From Eutypella sp. D-1 (lineage: Eukaryota > Ascomycota > Sordariomycetes > Xylariales > Diatrypaceae), in assembly GCA_023313575.1 (NCBI GenBank), contig JAJTTP010000010.1, positions 1,302,001 through 1,366,000 on the forward strand: DNA of 64,000 nucleotides. Reading direction: 5' to 3'. Under the pieces are notes generated by a model. The model saw nothing but the letters and a program-made list of their open reading frames with translations, was not told the DNA's origin and did no database searches. This document shows positions 35,587 through 45,639 of this stretch, piece after piece (position 1 is the first letter of the stretch; every line of letters begins with the position of its first letter). A program made the position numbers and the translations under genes.

Positions 35587-37060
35587 ATGGCGACCCCGGC
35601 AAACGAGTCAATGCCGGGCGAGGACGCCAGGGCAATCGACATCGTCACCCACGGCCACCGGGACGTCGTGCAGGCCATCGCCTTCAACGCGTACGGCGAC
35701 CGGTGCGCGACGGGGTCCGTTGACGGCAAGATCCGCGTCTTCAATCGCCACAAGGACGGTACATGGCGCATGTGCGACCACTGGGGGGCTCACGGGGGCG
35801 AGATCTTAGAGGTAGGTTTTTTTCTTCTTCCTTTTCGGTTTGGGGGCTGGCTTATGAATCAGGCCGGCTTCCGTTACTCAAGGCTAAGAGCACTGTGTTA
35901 ACGTACCACAGCTGCAATGGCTCCCGCCCACAGTCTACCCCAACCTACTGGCGTCCCTGGGGATCGAGGGCCGATTCAAGCTATGGGCAGAGGACCCGTC
36001 AGCGGCGCCGGGGAGGCGGTTCAGCTCGCGCGGGTCCAACGGGAAGGCGGCATTCGAGAGCCGGTCCGGGCGGCACCCGTACCGCTCGTTCTCGGTGCGC
36101 CACGACGAGGCCACGCGGTGCACGTACTTCGCGCTGCTGGCGTCGGATGGACACCTATCAGTACATGAAAGCGAGGAGCCCGAGGCCGTGGCCGACTACG
36201 CGCGCATCGACGACTTCCAGGCGCTGGCGGGGCCCGGGTTCTCGTCGTCCTCCTCCTCGGCGGGTACGGGAACGACGTCGGGGCCCTTCCCCGCCCGCCG
36301 CGGCGAGGAGTCCACCTGTTTCACGGTGCGGTTCGACCCGAACCCGGAGCCCTGCTACGCGGCGCTGCGAGCGGGGGTGCCGACGGACGCGCTGGGCGTC
36401 GTGGTGGCGGGTGCGGACACCGTGCGCATCTTCCGCACCCGCGACACGGTCGCCAGCTCCTTCGGCGCCGCCACCCGCGCCCGCGAGTTCTACCTCGCCG
36501 CCGAGATCGCCGGCCACGGTGGCCTCGTCCGCGACGTCGCCTGGGCCCCCGGCAGCTTCCGCGGCTACGACATGATCGCCACCGCCTGCCAGGACGGCTA
36601 CGTCCGCGTCTTCCGCCTCGACGCGTCCGCCCCCGACGGCGGCGGCGCCAAGTCCTGGTCGACGGCCGACGTGACGGGAGCGGGGCGGCACGACCGCCAA
36701 CAGCAGCAACAGCATCAGCAGCAGGGTCATAATTTGCTATCGTCTAGAGCGACGGCGACAGCGCCGCGCTCGAGGGCGCCCTCACACTCCGGCATCCGGG
36801 CCGAGATCGACAAGTCGGGCACGCACGGCGAGCGGACGGCGACGGGGCAGCCGGGGCAGGTGGCGCATACAGTGAGGGAGCTGTCGCGGCTAGACCTGCA
36901 CCGGTCGCCCGTGTGGCGGGTCGGCTTCGACGACGACGGCCACATCCTAGGAAGCGTCGGCGACGACGGCAAGCTCATCTGCTACCGGCAGACGCCCGAT
37001 GGTTCGTGGGCCAAGAGCTCAGAGCTCGGCATGATGAAGACGCGCATGGCCGTGCCTTGA
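35587..37060 (+). CDS. SEH1: Nucleoporin Seh1 (WD40)
   Basis: 457 residues from exons 35587-35811 and 35912-37060. The first blade has the Seh1 signature THGHRDVVQAIAFNAYGDRC, CATGSVDGKIRVF, then GAHGGEILE|LQWLPPTVYPNLLAS. Later blades show CFTVRFDPNPEPCYAAL, GHGGLVRDVAWAPGSF, MIATACQDGYVRVFRL and the last SPVWRVGFDDDGHILGSVGD. Seh1 is shared by the Nup84/Y nuclear-pore subcomplex and the SEACAT/GATOR2 regulator of TORC1. Low-complexity insertions (poly-Ser near residue 190; Gln/His-rich near 345) lengthen it compared with yeast Seh1 (349 residues), as in other filamentous fungi. The intron follows a GAG|GTAGGT donor and keeps phase 0. Confidence 0.93.
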
Positions 37061-37549
37061 TGACCCTATCCAACTATGCATTCATCCATTTATCGACCGA
37101 AAGACCTGGGGCGCCGGATAAATGCGTGTCACTGTGCCAATGCCTCGAACTTTGTTCCTACCTCTCTTTTTTTTTTATACGTGTCTATTTACCTGGAGTC
37201 TCGTACCATGCCGCGACGGAAGACAGCGGCCGCGGCAGGGCATTTGTATCACTAAGTCACTGATTATGGGGAGATGTACGGATTTTACACGAGGGAGATA
37301 CCCAACGGTTGTATTAATACTTTTTTCCTTTTGATTTTTCCTTCTCTCTCTTTCTCTTTGCTTTTGGACTGCCCTCAATCCGGCGATAGATAGGTAGCTG
37401 GAGCCAGTTACCGGGCGAATACGCGAGTGTCCGTTCCTCGGAGCCATGTACACATTTATGCCTCACGGTTTTACGTGAAGCTAATTACATTACGTATCGA
37501 TTCACATGACGGCCGCCCTGGCTACGTACGAAATACCCCAGGATCCAAT
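37061..37549. other. Convergent 3' region of SEH1 and alkaline phosphatase
   Basis: About 490 bp with T-rich and CT-rich runs; no gene seen. Confidence 0.55.
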
Positions 37550-39746
37550 CTAGTGCCCGTGGATGTGGTTGGGGCCGGGGACTTCCCTCTTCCCGATCCA
37601 GCCAGTACCGTTCTTGCGCAGCAGCGTCGTCGTCTCGTTCAGGTCGACCTTGAGGACGCTCTCGATGTAGCGCGGCAGCTGGTCACGTTAATAAGGGTGT
37701 CCCGGGGTAGGTGGAGCGGGGGGGGGGGGGGGGGGGTTCGCGGCGTGAATACATACCTGAGTGTTATCCCAGTTACCGGCCATGTCGGCCCTGAGGCTAC
37801 CACCCAGAGTGCCGCTGGCGTAGCCGTAGAGGACGACGTCGACGGCGGAGTGGCCGTCAGTGGACCAGTGGACGCCAGCCTTATCGCTAAGGCGCTCGGT
37901 GAGGTCGACAGCGAGGTCGTCGTTGTCAAGGATGGCATCGATCTCGTCGTCGTCGAGGTCGGCGAGGCCGTAGCCGGGGAGGATGGTGTCGGCGAGGTAG
38001 GCGCGGCGGTCATCGCCGTCGTACTCGTCCCACAGGCGCTCCACCTCCTCGATCGACATCTCCACCGCCTTCAGCGGTAGCGGATTGTACCCGTTCAGCG
38101 TCAGTCCTCCGCACTCGTGGTCCGCCGCCGACAGCATCATCGTGTCTGGGTGCTCGTCGATCCACTCCCGCACGAACTTGATCACGTCGTTGTACATGAT
38201 GATGTCGTGCACGTGGGCTTTACGGGGTGGCGGGGAAAGGATCAGCATGTCATTGACTTGAAAAAACAAGAGAAGGGACGGAAATATGGAATGAGAGTAT
38301 GTCGAGGCCACAGAGGAACACTTGTGACCTTCGACTACCCTACTGCCACCAAGGGGATCAAACTCACCAGCTGGATCGTTGGCATGGCCGGCGTGGTCGA
38401 TGCGCGAGGCCTCGATCATGAGGAAGTACCCCTCGGTGGTGTTCCGCGTCGCGCGGTCAAGGGAGTTGAGCGCGGTCTCGGTCATCTCGCGCAGGGAAGG
38501 CTCCTTCTCGGGCTGGCGAGAGCGGTCGATCTCGTACATCATCTGGTCTATACAAAGCGACGAATACGCGTCACCAGGTCAGCACAGTCGAGACAATGCA
38601 TGAAGGCCCGGAAGGATAAGTCAAGTAGTCAACAAGAGAGAGGGCAAGTGCGGTGAGCTGAGGGGATTTAGAGCCTACCGTCGTTAAACAGGCCGATATA
38701 CGGCAGGGCGGCAGCTTCAGCGGTGCCATTCTGGAGCTCGTCGAAGCCCGCGCGGTCCTGCATGACGCGGTATCCGCTCTCCTTGGCAAAGCCGAAGAGG
38801 TCAATGTCGTCGCTGCGGCAGGACGTCTCGTCCGACTGCGGCTTGAAGTAGCACCGGCCGCCGCCGAGCAGCAGGTCCACTACCGATCCCATCGGGTGGT
38901 TGTACCCGATCTGGTTCTTGGCGATGTCCTCGTACGAATTCCGGTTTGCGACGTGCGCCGAGTAGCCTGCCCATGGAAGGGAATGGATGAGTTAGTCATT
39001 CAAAAGGCCCGGTGCGATAGTTTCCCTCATCTCCTCTCCCATTCTCCAAGTGTCAAACTTACAGGCGGGCGTGGCGTGATTGATGGTAGAAGTCACGACT
39101 AGGCCGGTCTTGAAGCCTCCCAGCTTAGCGGCCTCGAGAATAGAACCGACAGGCTGTCCATCATTGTCGACTCCGATGGCTAATATGGGGTTGAAGATGC
39201 GTCAGCTCTCAAGACAACGACAGAAACCTTTTCGGGGCCGGTCGATAAAAAGCACCGACCCCTATCGAACAGCGGTTTAGGGGGCGGACGTACCGTCGTT
39301 GTACGTCTTGACGCCGCAAGCGAATGCGGTGGCGGCCGCCGCGGAGTCGGTGATCAGGTTATCGCTCGACTGTGTCCGGACGTTACCGATGACGATCTCG
39401 TCGGCCGGCAGCTGGATGCTGACGGGGGCGTCCGGGTTCTCCCCGTTCTGGAGCAGCGAAACGTAGTCCCGCGCCATCGTCTGAGAGGCCGGACCGAAGC
39501 CTGTAGAGGGTTAAAAAAAGTCTTAGTCAATTTCTTATCTTCTTCTCTTCAACCCGTCCTCCTCTTTTGCCTAATCTTTCTCGCTTTCCATACCGAACCA
39601 TCCCAGGCATCGGCACGGGTTTAACTCCTGGACGGACACTCACCATCGGGCATGACGTAGATGAAGTTGCGCGCCGAGGGCGCGATCCACGAGGCGGCGG
39701 TGCCTGAGACGAGCGTCCCGGCCGTCCAGAGGAATGAATACCGCAT
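37550..39746 (-). CDS. Alkaline phosphatase, secretory-pathway type (Pho8-like)
   Basis: 494 residues from seven exons: 39746-39644, 39500-39294, 39179-39063, 38966-38679, 38547-38368, 38217-37757 and 37678-37550. Phases all close. The N terminus MRYSFLWTAGTLVSGTAAS reads as a signal peptide, without the cytosolic tail and anchor of yeast Pho8, so the enzyme may be secreted or soluble in the vacuole. Metal and catalytic motifs are present: VMPDGFGP, the active-site ITDSAAAAT (Ser87), STINHATPA, MIEASRIDHAGHANDP and SAADHECGGLT, plus STDGHSAVDV near the C terminus. It hydrolyses phosphomonoesters using two Zn and one Mg. The last intron contains a 19-nt G/C homopolymer. Confidence 0.93.
37718..37736. 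repeat. 19-bp poly-G tract inside alkaline phosphatase intron 6
   Basis: An uninterrupted run of 19 G on the plus strand, read as a C tract in the pre-mRNA between donor and branch site. Such tracts are slippage-prone, so the length may be uncertain. Confidence 0.9.
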
Positions 39747-40747
39747 ATTGTCTTCTTATCAGGAGCTCTGCACTAGGGACTACGGTTGGGGATCGGGCTA
39801 TCTGGCAGTGATAAACAGTAACCTCGGGAGCAGCTTGGGTTTAGAAAAAAATTTCATGTGCCATGCTTGGCCTACTTATATAGCTATTTTGCATATGCAA
39901 GCCGACGGCAACAGGCAACGTGAGGGCTTGGCCTACGTTCCTTGTTTACCGACGCCCGTTCCGTAATATTATCATGTTCACCGAGCCGGGAAAGCAAAAG
40001 ATAGAGAGGCAAGGCAAGGCAGAGCAAGGCACCTCGCTCGTCCCGCATACGCTGCATCGGGAATCGTTGCCGAACAAGCTCAGAGCAGCCCTCTCTAGGG
40101 CCATGGCATGCAGCGTCCATCCAACATTGCCCGGGCTTGCGCAGGCAGTTCATCCCCTTTCGGGAAGCTCGCAGAGGCGCATAGCGTAGTAATCGGAAGT
40201 TTGCGAGGGGTCGATGGGAAAAACAAGCAGAAAGGATCTCCAGGGACCTTGCGAGGAAGGGCATCCTTTTTCCTCGAACCCCACACCTTACCCCGGGCTT
40301 GGCCGCCGGCGGTCTTGTGCAGTCTTGGCCTTACTCTGTGTGGTGAGACAAATGCGACTCTGCGATATTGAGGTCAGATGCCCGCGGTACGAGATTTTTA
40401 CAAAGGGGTCGTGAGGGGAAAAGAATCAAGGCATTGCTCACCCCCATCTTGCATTCCCGCGGTGTTCTTCAAGTTCATTTTCGTTAGTATGTGAACGGTT
40501 TTTTGAGCTTCGTTCCTGGCCCTAGTCCTGAGTGACGATGCCAAGGTGCTTAGATGTGATGCAAGTAGTAATAGCGGTTAGGGGGATCTGCTTTCCCCAA
40601 TTTTAAAAAAGGCAGGAAAAAAAAACCTTGCATATTGCAGCAGTGTGAGCATATGTACGAAGGGCGAGGCGTTAATTTGATTACCTCGGGTAGGTAGGTA
40701 CATAAGAAGTAGAGTGAAAAGACGGGCAGATGTACGGATACTACCCA
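39747..40747. other. Intergenic, alkaline phosphatase upstream
   Basis: 1 kb, no gene recognised; moderately GC-rich around 40050-40350 with short open frames lacking motifs. Confidence 0.45.
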
Positions 40748-41146
40748 TCAATCCCACGAGTCCCGCTTATCTTCATCATACGACGACGGCGGCGACGACG
40801 ACGGCGACGTCGATGAGCCTTGACCGAGACTTTTACGACCGTCCGCACCAATCCTCAGCTTCTCCATGGGCTCCCACTCATTATAAGCAGTGACACGCTC
40901 CTGAGCCCAAGAATGGATCCAGTATTGGATGCCCCAGACGACGACAGCAGGCTTCATCATGCGACCCCAGACCTTCATCGAAGCAGGACTACCGCGGGCT
41001 ATTCCGTGTTTTTCGCGGTACTTGGCCTGGACAAGACCCACGCATAGGAACGTCTGAAAATACCACCAGACGGGGTGGTTGGTGACGTACCGCTGGAACC
41101 ATGACGGCTCCGGCGGTCTGTACAAAATCGACGGCGAGTCAACCAT
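40748..41146 (-). CDS. Small hypothetical protein with two hydrophobic segments
   Basis: 132 residues in a single exon, starting at the only in-frame ATG (41146); the open frame reaches further only via a TTG. The first part has YRPPEPSWFQRYVTNHPVWW, a hydrophobic stretch WYFQTFLCVGLVQA, then KYREKHGIARGSPASMKVWG and a second hydrophobic stretch PAVVVWGIQYWIHSW. The tail is Ser/Pro/Asp-rich and disordered. The Trp-rich composition and even codon use suggest a real gene, perhaps a small membrane protein. I do not recognise the family. Confidence 0.6.
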   Translation of the reverse strand: MVDSPSILYRPPEPSWFQRYVTNHPVWWYFQTFLCVGLVQAKYREKHGIARGSPASMKVWGRMMKPAVVVWGIQYWIHSWAQERVTAYNEWEPMEKLRIGADGRKSLGQGSSTSPSSSPPSSYDEDKRDSWD

Positions 41147-41760
41147 TATTCTCAAAAGGTCGTTATGTATGTGTGTGTATGTGTGTGGTGAGAGAAAGGG
41201 GAGTTTGCTGAGGGGGGTTTGCTGAGGGGGGTTTGCTCAGGTGAGATTTGTGGTTATATGGCACAAAGTATTTCATACAGGAAGTGATGCAAATCAACTT
41301 TGAAATGGATAGAATTCCCCCAAATCCCCGCCGCCACCGTCGTCGTCCTGTCGGCCCGGTCAGCAGTTGGCAGATCCTATATTAAGAGCAGGTGCAGGCG
41401 TCTGCCTAGGTACCTAGGTAAGTACCTAGATATCTAGGAAGGTACAATGTGTCAAATAGCGTACCTAATCCTTAGAGATTCTTGCTTGCACAGGTGCATT
41501 TACACCCTTACCATTCAACCAGTTGATCTTGGAATCGATACAAACAACCAACAATGGGAAGCTAAGCGGGTTGGCGGGGTCGAAGATAGATACTATGGTA
41601 CAGACAAACCTACTTAGGTAATGTACTGATGTTATGTAAGTACCTAGGTACCTAGGTATGTTCATGGCTTGTGCAGAGGGGCTGCTAATTGGTGCTTTTC
41701 CAACCTTGAACTGTTAGAGTATACCCACTTTCACCTAGGTACCTACCGGTAGGTAGGTAA
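41147..41760. other. Intergenic, palindrome-rich
   Basis: Dense CCTAGGTA/TACCTAGG palindromes at 41407-41440, 41640-41660 and 41733-41760, plus a TGCTGAGGGGGGTT direct repeat near 41208-41238. No gene. Confidence 0.6.
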
Positions 41761-41895
41761 TATCTGATAGAGACCTAGAAGGCCTCAGTACAAATGTTAT
41801 GTGGACCTTTCTGCGTCAAAAGTCAAAATAACGTTGTTTGATTGGCGAAATTTGCGTCTCAGCGTACCTGAGGCTTTCTAGGTCTCTATCGGATA
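41761..41895. mobile_element. 135-bp foldback element (short MITE-like)
   Basis: The left arm starts TATCTGATAGAGACCTAGAA; the right arm, read from its end, is TATCCGATAGAGACCTAGAA. The arms match at all but two positions plus one indel over about 32 bp. The spacer is about 70 bp. No coding capacity. Target-site duplication is not clear. Confidence 0.65.
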
Positions 41896-41906
41896 ATATG
41901 TACTTC

Positions 41907-41992
41907 GTAGTAGTCTCCTAAACGTGAACGGAGTATATGAAGAAATATCCCGATCCCGGCTGTCGCGTTCAGGACGTTTAGGGGACACGTAC
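41907..41992. repeat. Second inverted repeat upstream of ALG7
   Basis: Imperfect arms GTCTCCTAAACGTGAACG (41913-41930) and the complement of GTCCCCTAAACGTCCTGAACG (41966-41986), with outer GTA/TAC. It lies 12 bp after the foldback element, so the two may be one decayed unit. Confidence 0.5.
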
Positions 41993-42383
41993 TATGTAAT
42001 TGAAGCTACTACCGCTTACCTTAATAGGTAGTCATTTCAATCTCCCGTCTCGCTGCTTCCTCAATATGTACAACTTTGATGCTGTTAACGGTTTTTTGAG
42101 CATGTTTACTTGCAACTGCAACATGTTTTCCTTCTCACAATTACAATCACACCCACGATTACCACCACTACCACCCTTACCGAGTTGAAGTCGTGTCGCA
42201 TTTGGGTGTCGGCACTCAGGAGAATTATAGGAAAACCCGAGAGTTGGAAGCTGGAAATTTGGCATCGCGCCTTCATTGTCATCATCGCCACCACCACCCT
42301 CACTCAGTTCTTTCTTCCCTCTTACCAACATATAGAGGGATTCTAGAGATTTCGGAAATTACAGAAAGATTATAGAGAAGAAG

Positions 42384-42452
42384 ATGCCCCATCGCCAAAT
42401 ATGCCGGGCCCAATACCTTCTACACTCTCGCGCACCGAGACCCTCAATCTGA
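42384..42452 (+). promoter_or_regulatory. Upstream ORF overlapping the ALG7 start, if within the transcript
   Basis: A 22-codon frame starts at an ATG 17 bp before the ALG7 ATG with A at -3 and ends 50 bp inside the coding region, out of frame. It would reduce ALG7 translation if the mRNA starts upstream of it. Transcript start is not known. Confidence 0.4.
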
Positions 42453-43915
42453 CTGCTCTGTCTGTCGTCTGCGCCGTCGTCTTGGCCCGGAGCTTCGAGA
42501 ATGGCGAGGGTGAGCCCCTGATCGCCTCTCTTTGCTTCAGCGGCTTCGCCTTTGCCGCCAGCTATGCCATGATCCGCTGGCTGGGTCCAGCTTTCATGCG
42601 CGTTGGTCTCAAGGGACGTGATATGTCCAAGCCCAACAGCAGCAGCTATTTTATTCCCGAGTGTATGGGCGCTGTATGCGCCGTCGTCTACCTCTTCGCC
42701 ATGATGGTCTTCATTCTTATCCCTTTCTACAAGGACATAGTGGTCGCGACTAGTGGGGGCGGAAACCGGGACGTTGTCATGAACGTCGAGTATGTGCAGA
42801 AGGGGAGGCTACTGCACAAGTTTCCCCATAGCAAGGTATTTACTATCTATCTCTCCTTTCTTGATGATATGATCCCCGTTTATGATCATCCCCAAGAGAT
42901 TGGCTGGCTGACACCACCGTAGCTGGCTTCTTTCCTCTCCGCCATCATCTCCCTGCACTCCATCACCCTACTCGGTCTGGGTGACGACATCTTCGACATT
43001 CGATGGCGCCACAAATTCTTCATCCCCGCCTTCGCCTCCATCCCACTCCTTGTCGTTTACTTCGTCGACTTCGGCGTCACCTCCGTCGTGTTGCCCACCT
43101 TCCTGCAACCCTACGCCGGCCGTGAGCTTCTCGACCTCGGTCCCTTCTACTACGTCTACATGGCCGCCCTCTGCATCTTCAGCCCGAATAGTATCAATAT
43201 CCTGGCTGGGATCAACGGCATCGAGGTGTCGCAGAGCATCGTGGTCGCCTGCCTGCTGGTCCTCAACGACGTCCTCTACCTCATCACCCCCTACCCGCAC
43301 CCGGCCACCGACTCCCACCTCTTCTCTCTCTTCTTCATGCTGCCCTTCCTGGGCGTCAGCTTCGCCCTGCTGGCCCACAACTGGTATCCGGCGCGCGTCT
43401 TCGTCGGTGACACCTACTGCTACTTCGCGGGCATGGTGTTCGCCGCTGTCAGCATCCTGGGCCACTTCTCCAAGACCCTCGTGTTGCTGCTGCTGCCCCA
43501 GATCCTGAACTTCCTCTACAGCGCGCCGCAGCTCTTCAAGCTCGTCCCCTGCCCCCGCCACCGCCTGCCCCACTTCAACGCGCGCACCGGCCTGCTCGAG
43601 CCCAGCGTCACCGTCTGGACGCCCGACGCCCAGCCCCGCGCCCCCGTCGCCGCCGCTCTGCGCCTCCTCGCCCGCTGCCGTCTGCTCGCCCTCACCGACG
43701 ACCCGGACACCGGCGCTCTGTGCGAGACCAGCAACCTCACCCTTCTCAACCTCTGGCTCGTCTGGCGCGGCCCCTTGCGCGAGGATCGCCTCGCCATCGA
43801 GATCACCGCTCTCCAGGTCGTCCTCGGCCTCCTCGGCCTCCTCGCCCGCCACGGCCTCGCCCTCCTCATCTTCCGCGAGGACAACCTCGATTTCCTTGGC
43901 GCGGGCGTCGTCTAG
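42401..43915 (+). CDS. ALG7: Alg7, UDP-GlcNAc:dolichyl-phosphate GlcNAc-1-phosphotransferase
   Basis: 475 residues from exons 42401-42835 and 42923-43915. The multi-pass protein transfers GlcNAc-1-P from UDP-GlcNAc to dolichyl phosphate, the first step of N-glycan precursor assembly on the ER; it is the tunicamycin target. Motifs: MRVGLKGRDMSKP early, the catalytic/Mg-binding LLGLGDDIFDIRWRHK (Asp166-167), FSPNSINILAGINGIEVSQS, and ARVFVGDTYCYFAGM. C-terminal membrane segments and a cytosolic loop (PCPRHRLPHFN) fit the family. The intron follows HSK with donor GTATTT and acceptor CCGTAG. Many frames on the opposite strand here are GC-bias shadows. Confidence 0.96.
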
Positions 43916-45639
43916 AGCCCCGCTCGTATCTTATAGAGGTGTATATACGGGTCGTCGCTCACGCGGCGTATGAGATGGATGCAGATGGAGCAGGTGGCTT
44001 GAGCGTGCAGTATAAGGTTGAGTAGAATGGGAGAGAGAGGAAGGGAGCTAGCCAGCCCGATCGATTCGCTATATAAGACGATTATGCTGCCATGTCGTTG
44101 GATCTCTTCCCAGCAGGCATACTCCCTTCTACTACTTAGGCGCCACTTCGCGCCAGGAAAGCACATGTCCTCCCGGGCGCGCATCTATATACCCTTCAGG
44201 AATTTCTTCTCGTTCAGGACAGAGTCAGCCCGTAACGCGATTTGCATTTTGCAACTTGTATTTAACGCTTTATGAGGTGAAGGGCCGCATTGCATCATAC
44301 ATCGGATAGATAGATCAGATACCCCCGCACACCCACATGTCTCATGAAGAGACAGAGAGGTGAGAGAATGGATGGATAGATAGCTATAGACCAAGGTGGC
44401 GCTGGCCCCTTGCCTGCTCCGGGAGCTCTAAATGGCAAAGATCCCAATTCAGATAATAAAATCTGCCAACGAGTGAACCAAGTATTGTTTTGCAAGAGTG
44501 AAGTTTATGCCAACGACGACGACGGTAAAAACTGCTGCGGCGAGATATATCCATGAGTATCTGGCAACCCCCGGAGCAACATCGAATGTCCCAAGGGAGA
44601 GACGTTAGGCGCATCCTTTACTTACCCCTGTTGTTAATGTCCGGCCTCTCGTGGGACAAATGTAGCCACATTATCATAAGAGCCCCTCACATATAGATAT
44701 ATATGACCAACGATTGTTCGAGCCAGGCGGTAGATTGTAAGGAGCTAGAAATTACTTCAGCATGCAGGGCACTACGACAGTCAAGCGGACCGGCAGGAGC
44801 AAGTGTTGCGATCAAATATCCATCCATCATGAACATTTCAACTTCATTGTTTCTTTCTTTCTTTCATTGACGACTCGGTTCGTACGTTACAAGGAAAAAA
44901 ACCAGGCAACGGGTTCATACCAGCAATTGCGACGTGACATTTGCTCCGTTATTGCCAAAAGAAAACTCAAAAATTGTATGTCCCGCCTCTGGAACCCCTG
45001 ACCCCTGTGTCAAAAAAAGAATAGCATAATGGAATACCTAGTGATCATGTTTGCCTCTTTCCCCTGCCTAAATTTCCTCATCAAAGTCACCCTGTGGTAT
45101 CCGGAACCCGTGTGATTGAAGCCCCCCGCCTTTAGTAGTACACATATAACGTGGTATAAAAATACTCCGAAACTTTTAACGCCGTCACCCTGGTTTTTGT
45201 AACAGCCTGCCGCGAGCTGGGCTCCCATGACCGACATCTGGTTTCCGTCCTGCCTCCAGAAGTCGAAAAGTGTCATACACTGTGTGAGTATGAAAGGCTT
45301 CAAGCTAGAACAGCTGCCTCCCGAGGAAATCCTTGGGAGTCATATAGTCAGGTACCTCGAAAAGGACGTGACCACCTGACCGAGCTGACTGCTTTTAACT
45401 CCAGACGCAGAGAACGCCATCATCATCAACTGCGTATCTGTCCCCTTCATATTTACGACAAGCCTGTCCGAAAAGCCGCGAGAGAAATGAGTTCGAAAAG
45501 CAACAAGTCCAAAGCAAATGAAATGGGGCCAGCATAATGTTTCAGGCAGCAAATCTCTTAACCCGGGACATCCGGTTTATATATTACAAAATGAATAGTG
45601 TAACGATTGGTTTGACACGAACAGCGTTATGACCGCACT
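43916..45639. other. 1.7-kb intergenic region
   Basis: Convergent 3' flanks of ALG7 and SET3. Short open frames exist (for example minus strand 45303-45010) but show no conserved motif. No gene called. Confidence 0.5.

Noticed and set aside
42968..43852. 294-residue acidic minus-strand frame over ALG7
   Set aside because: Antisense shadow of an exon with strong codon bias.
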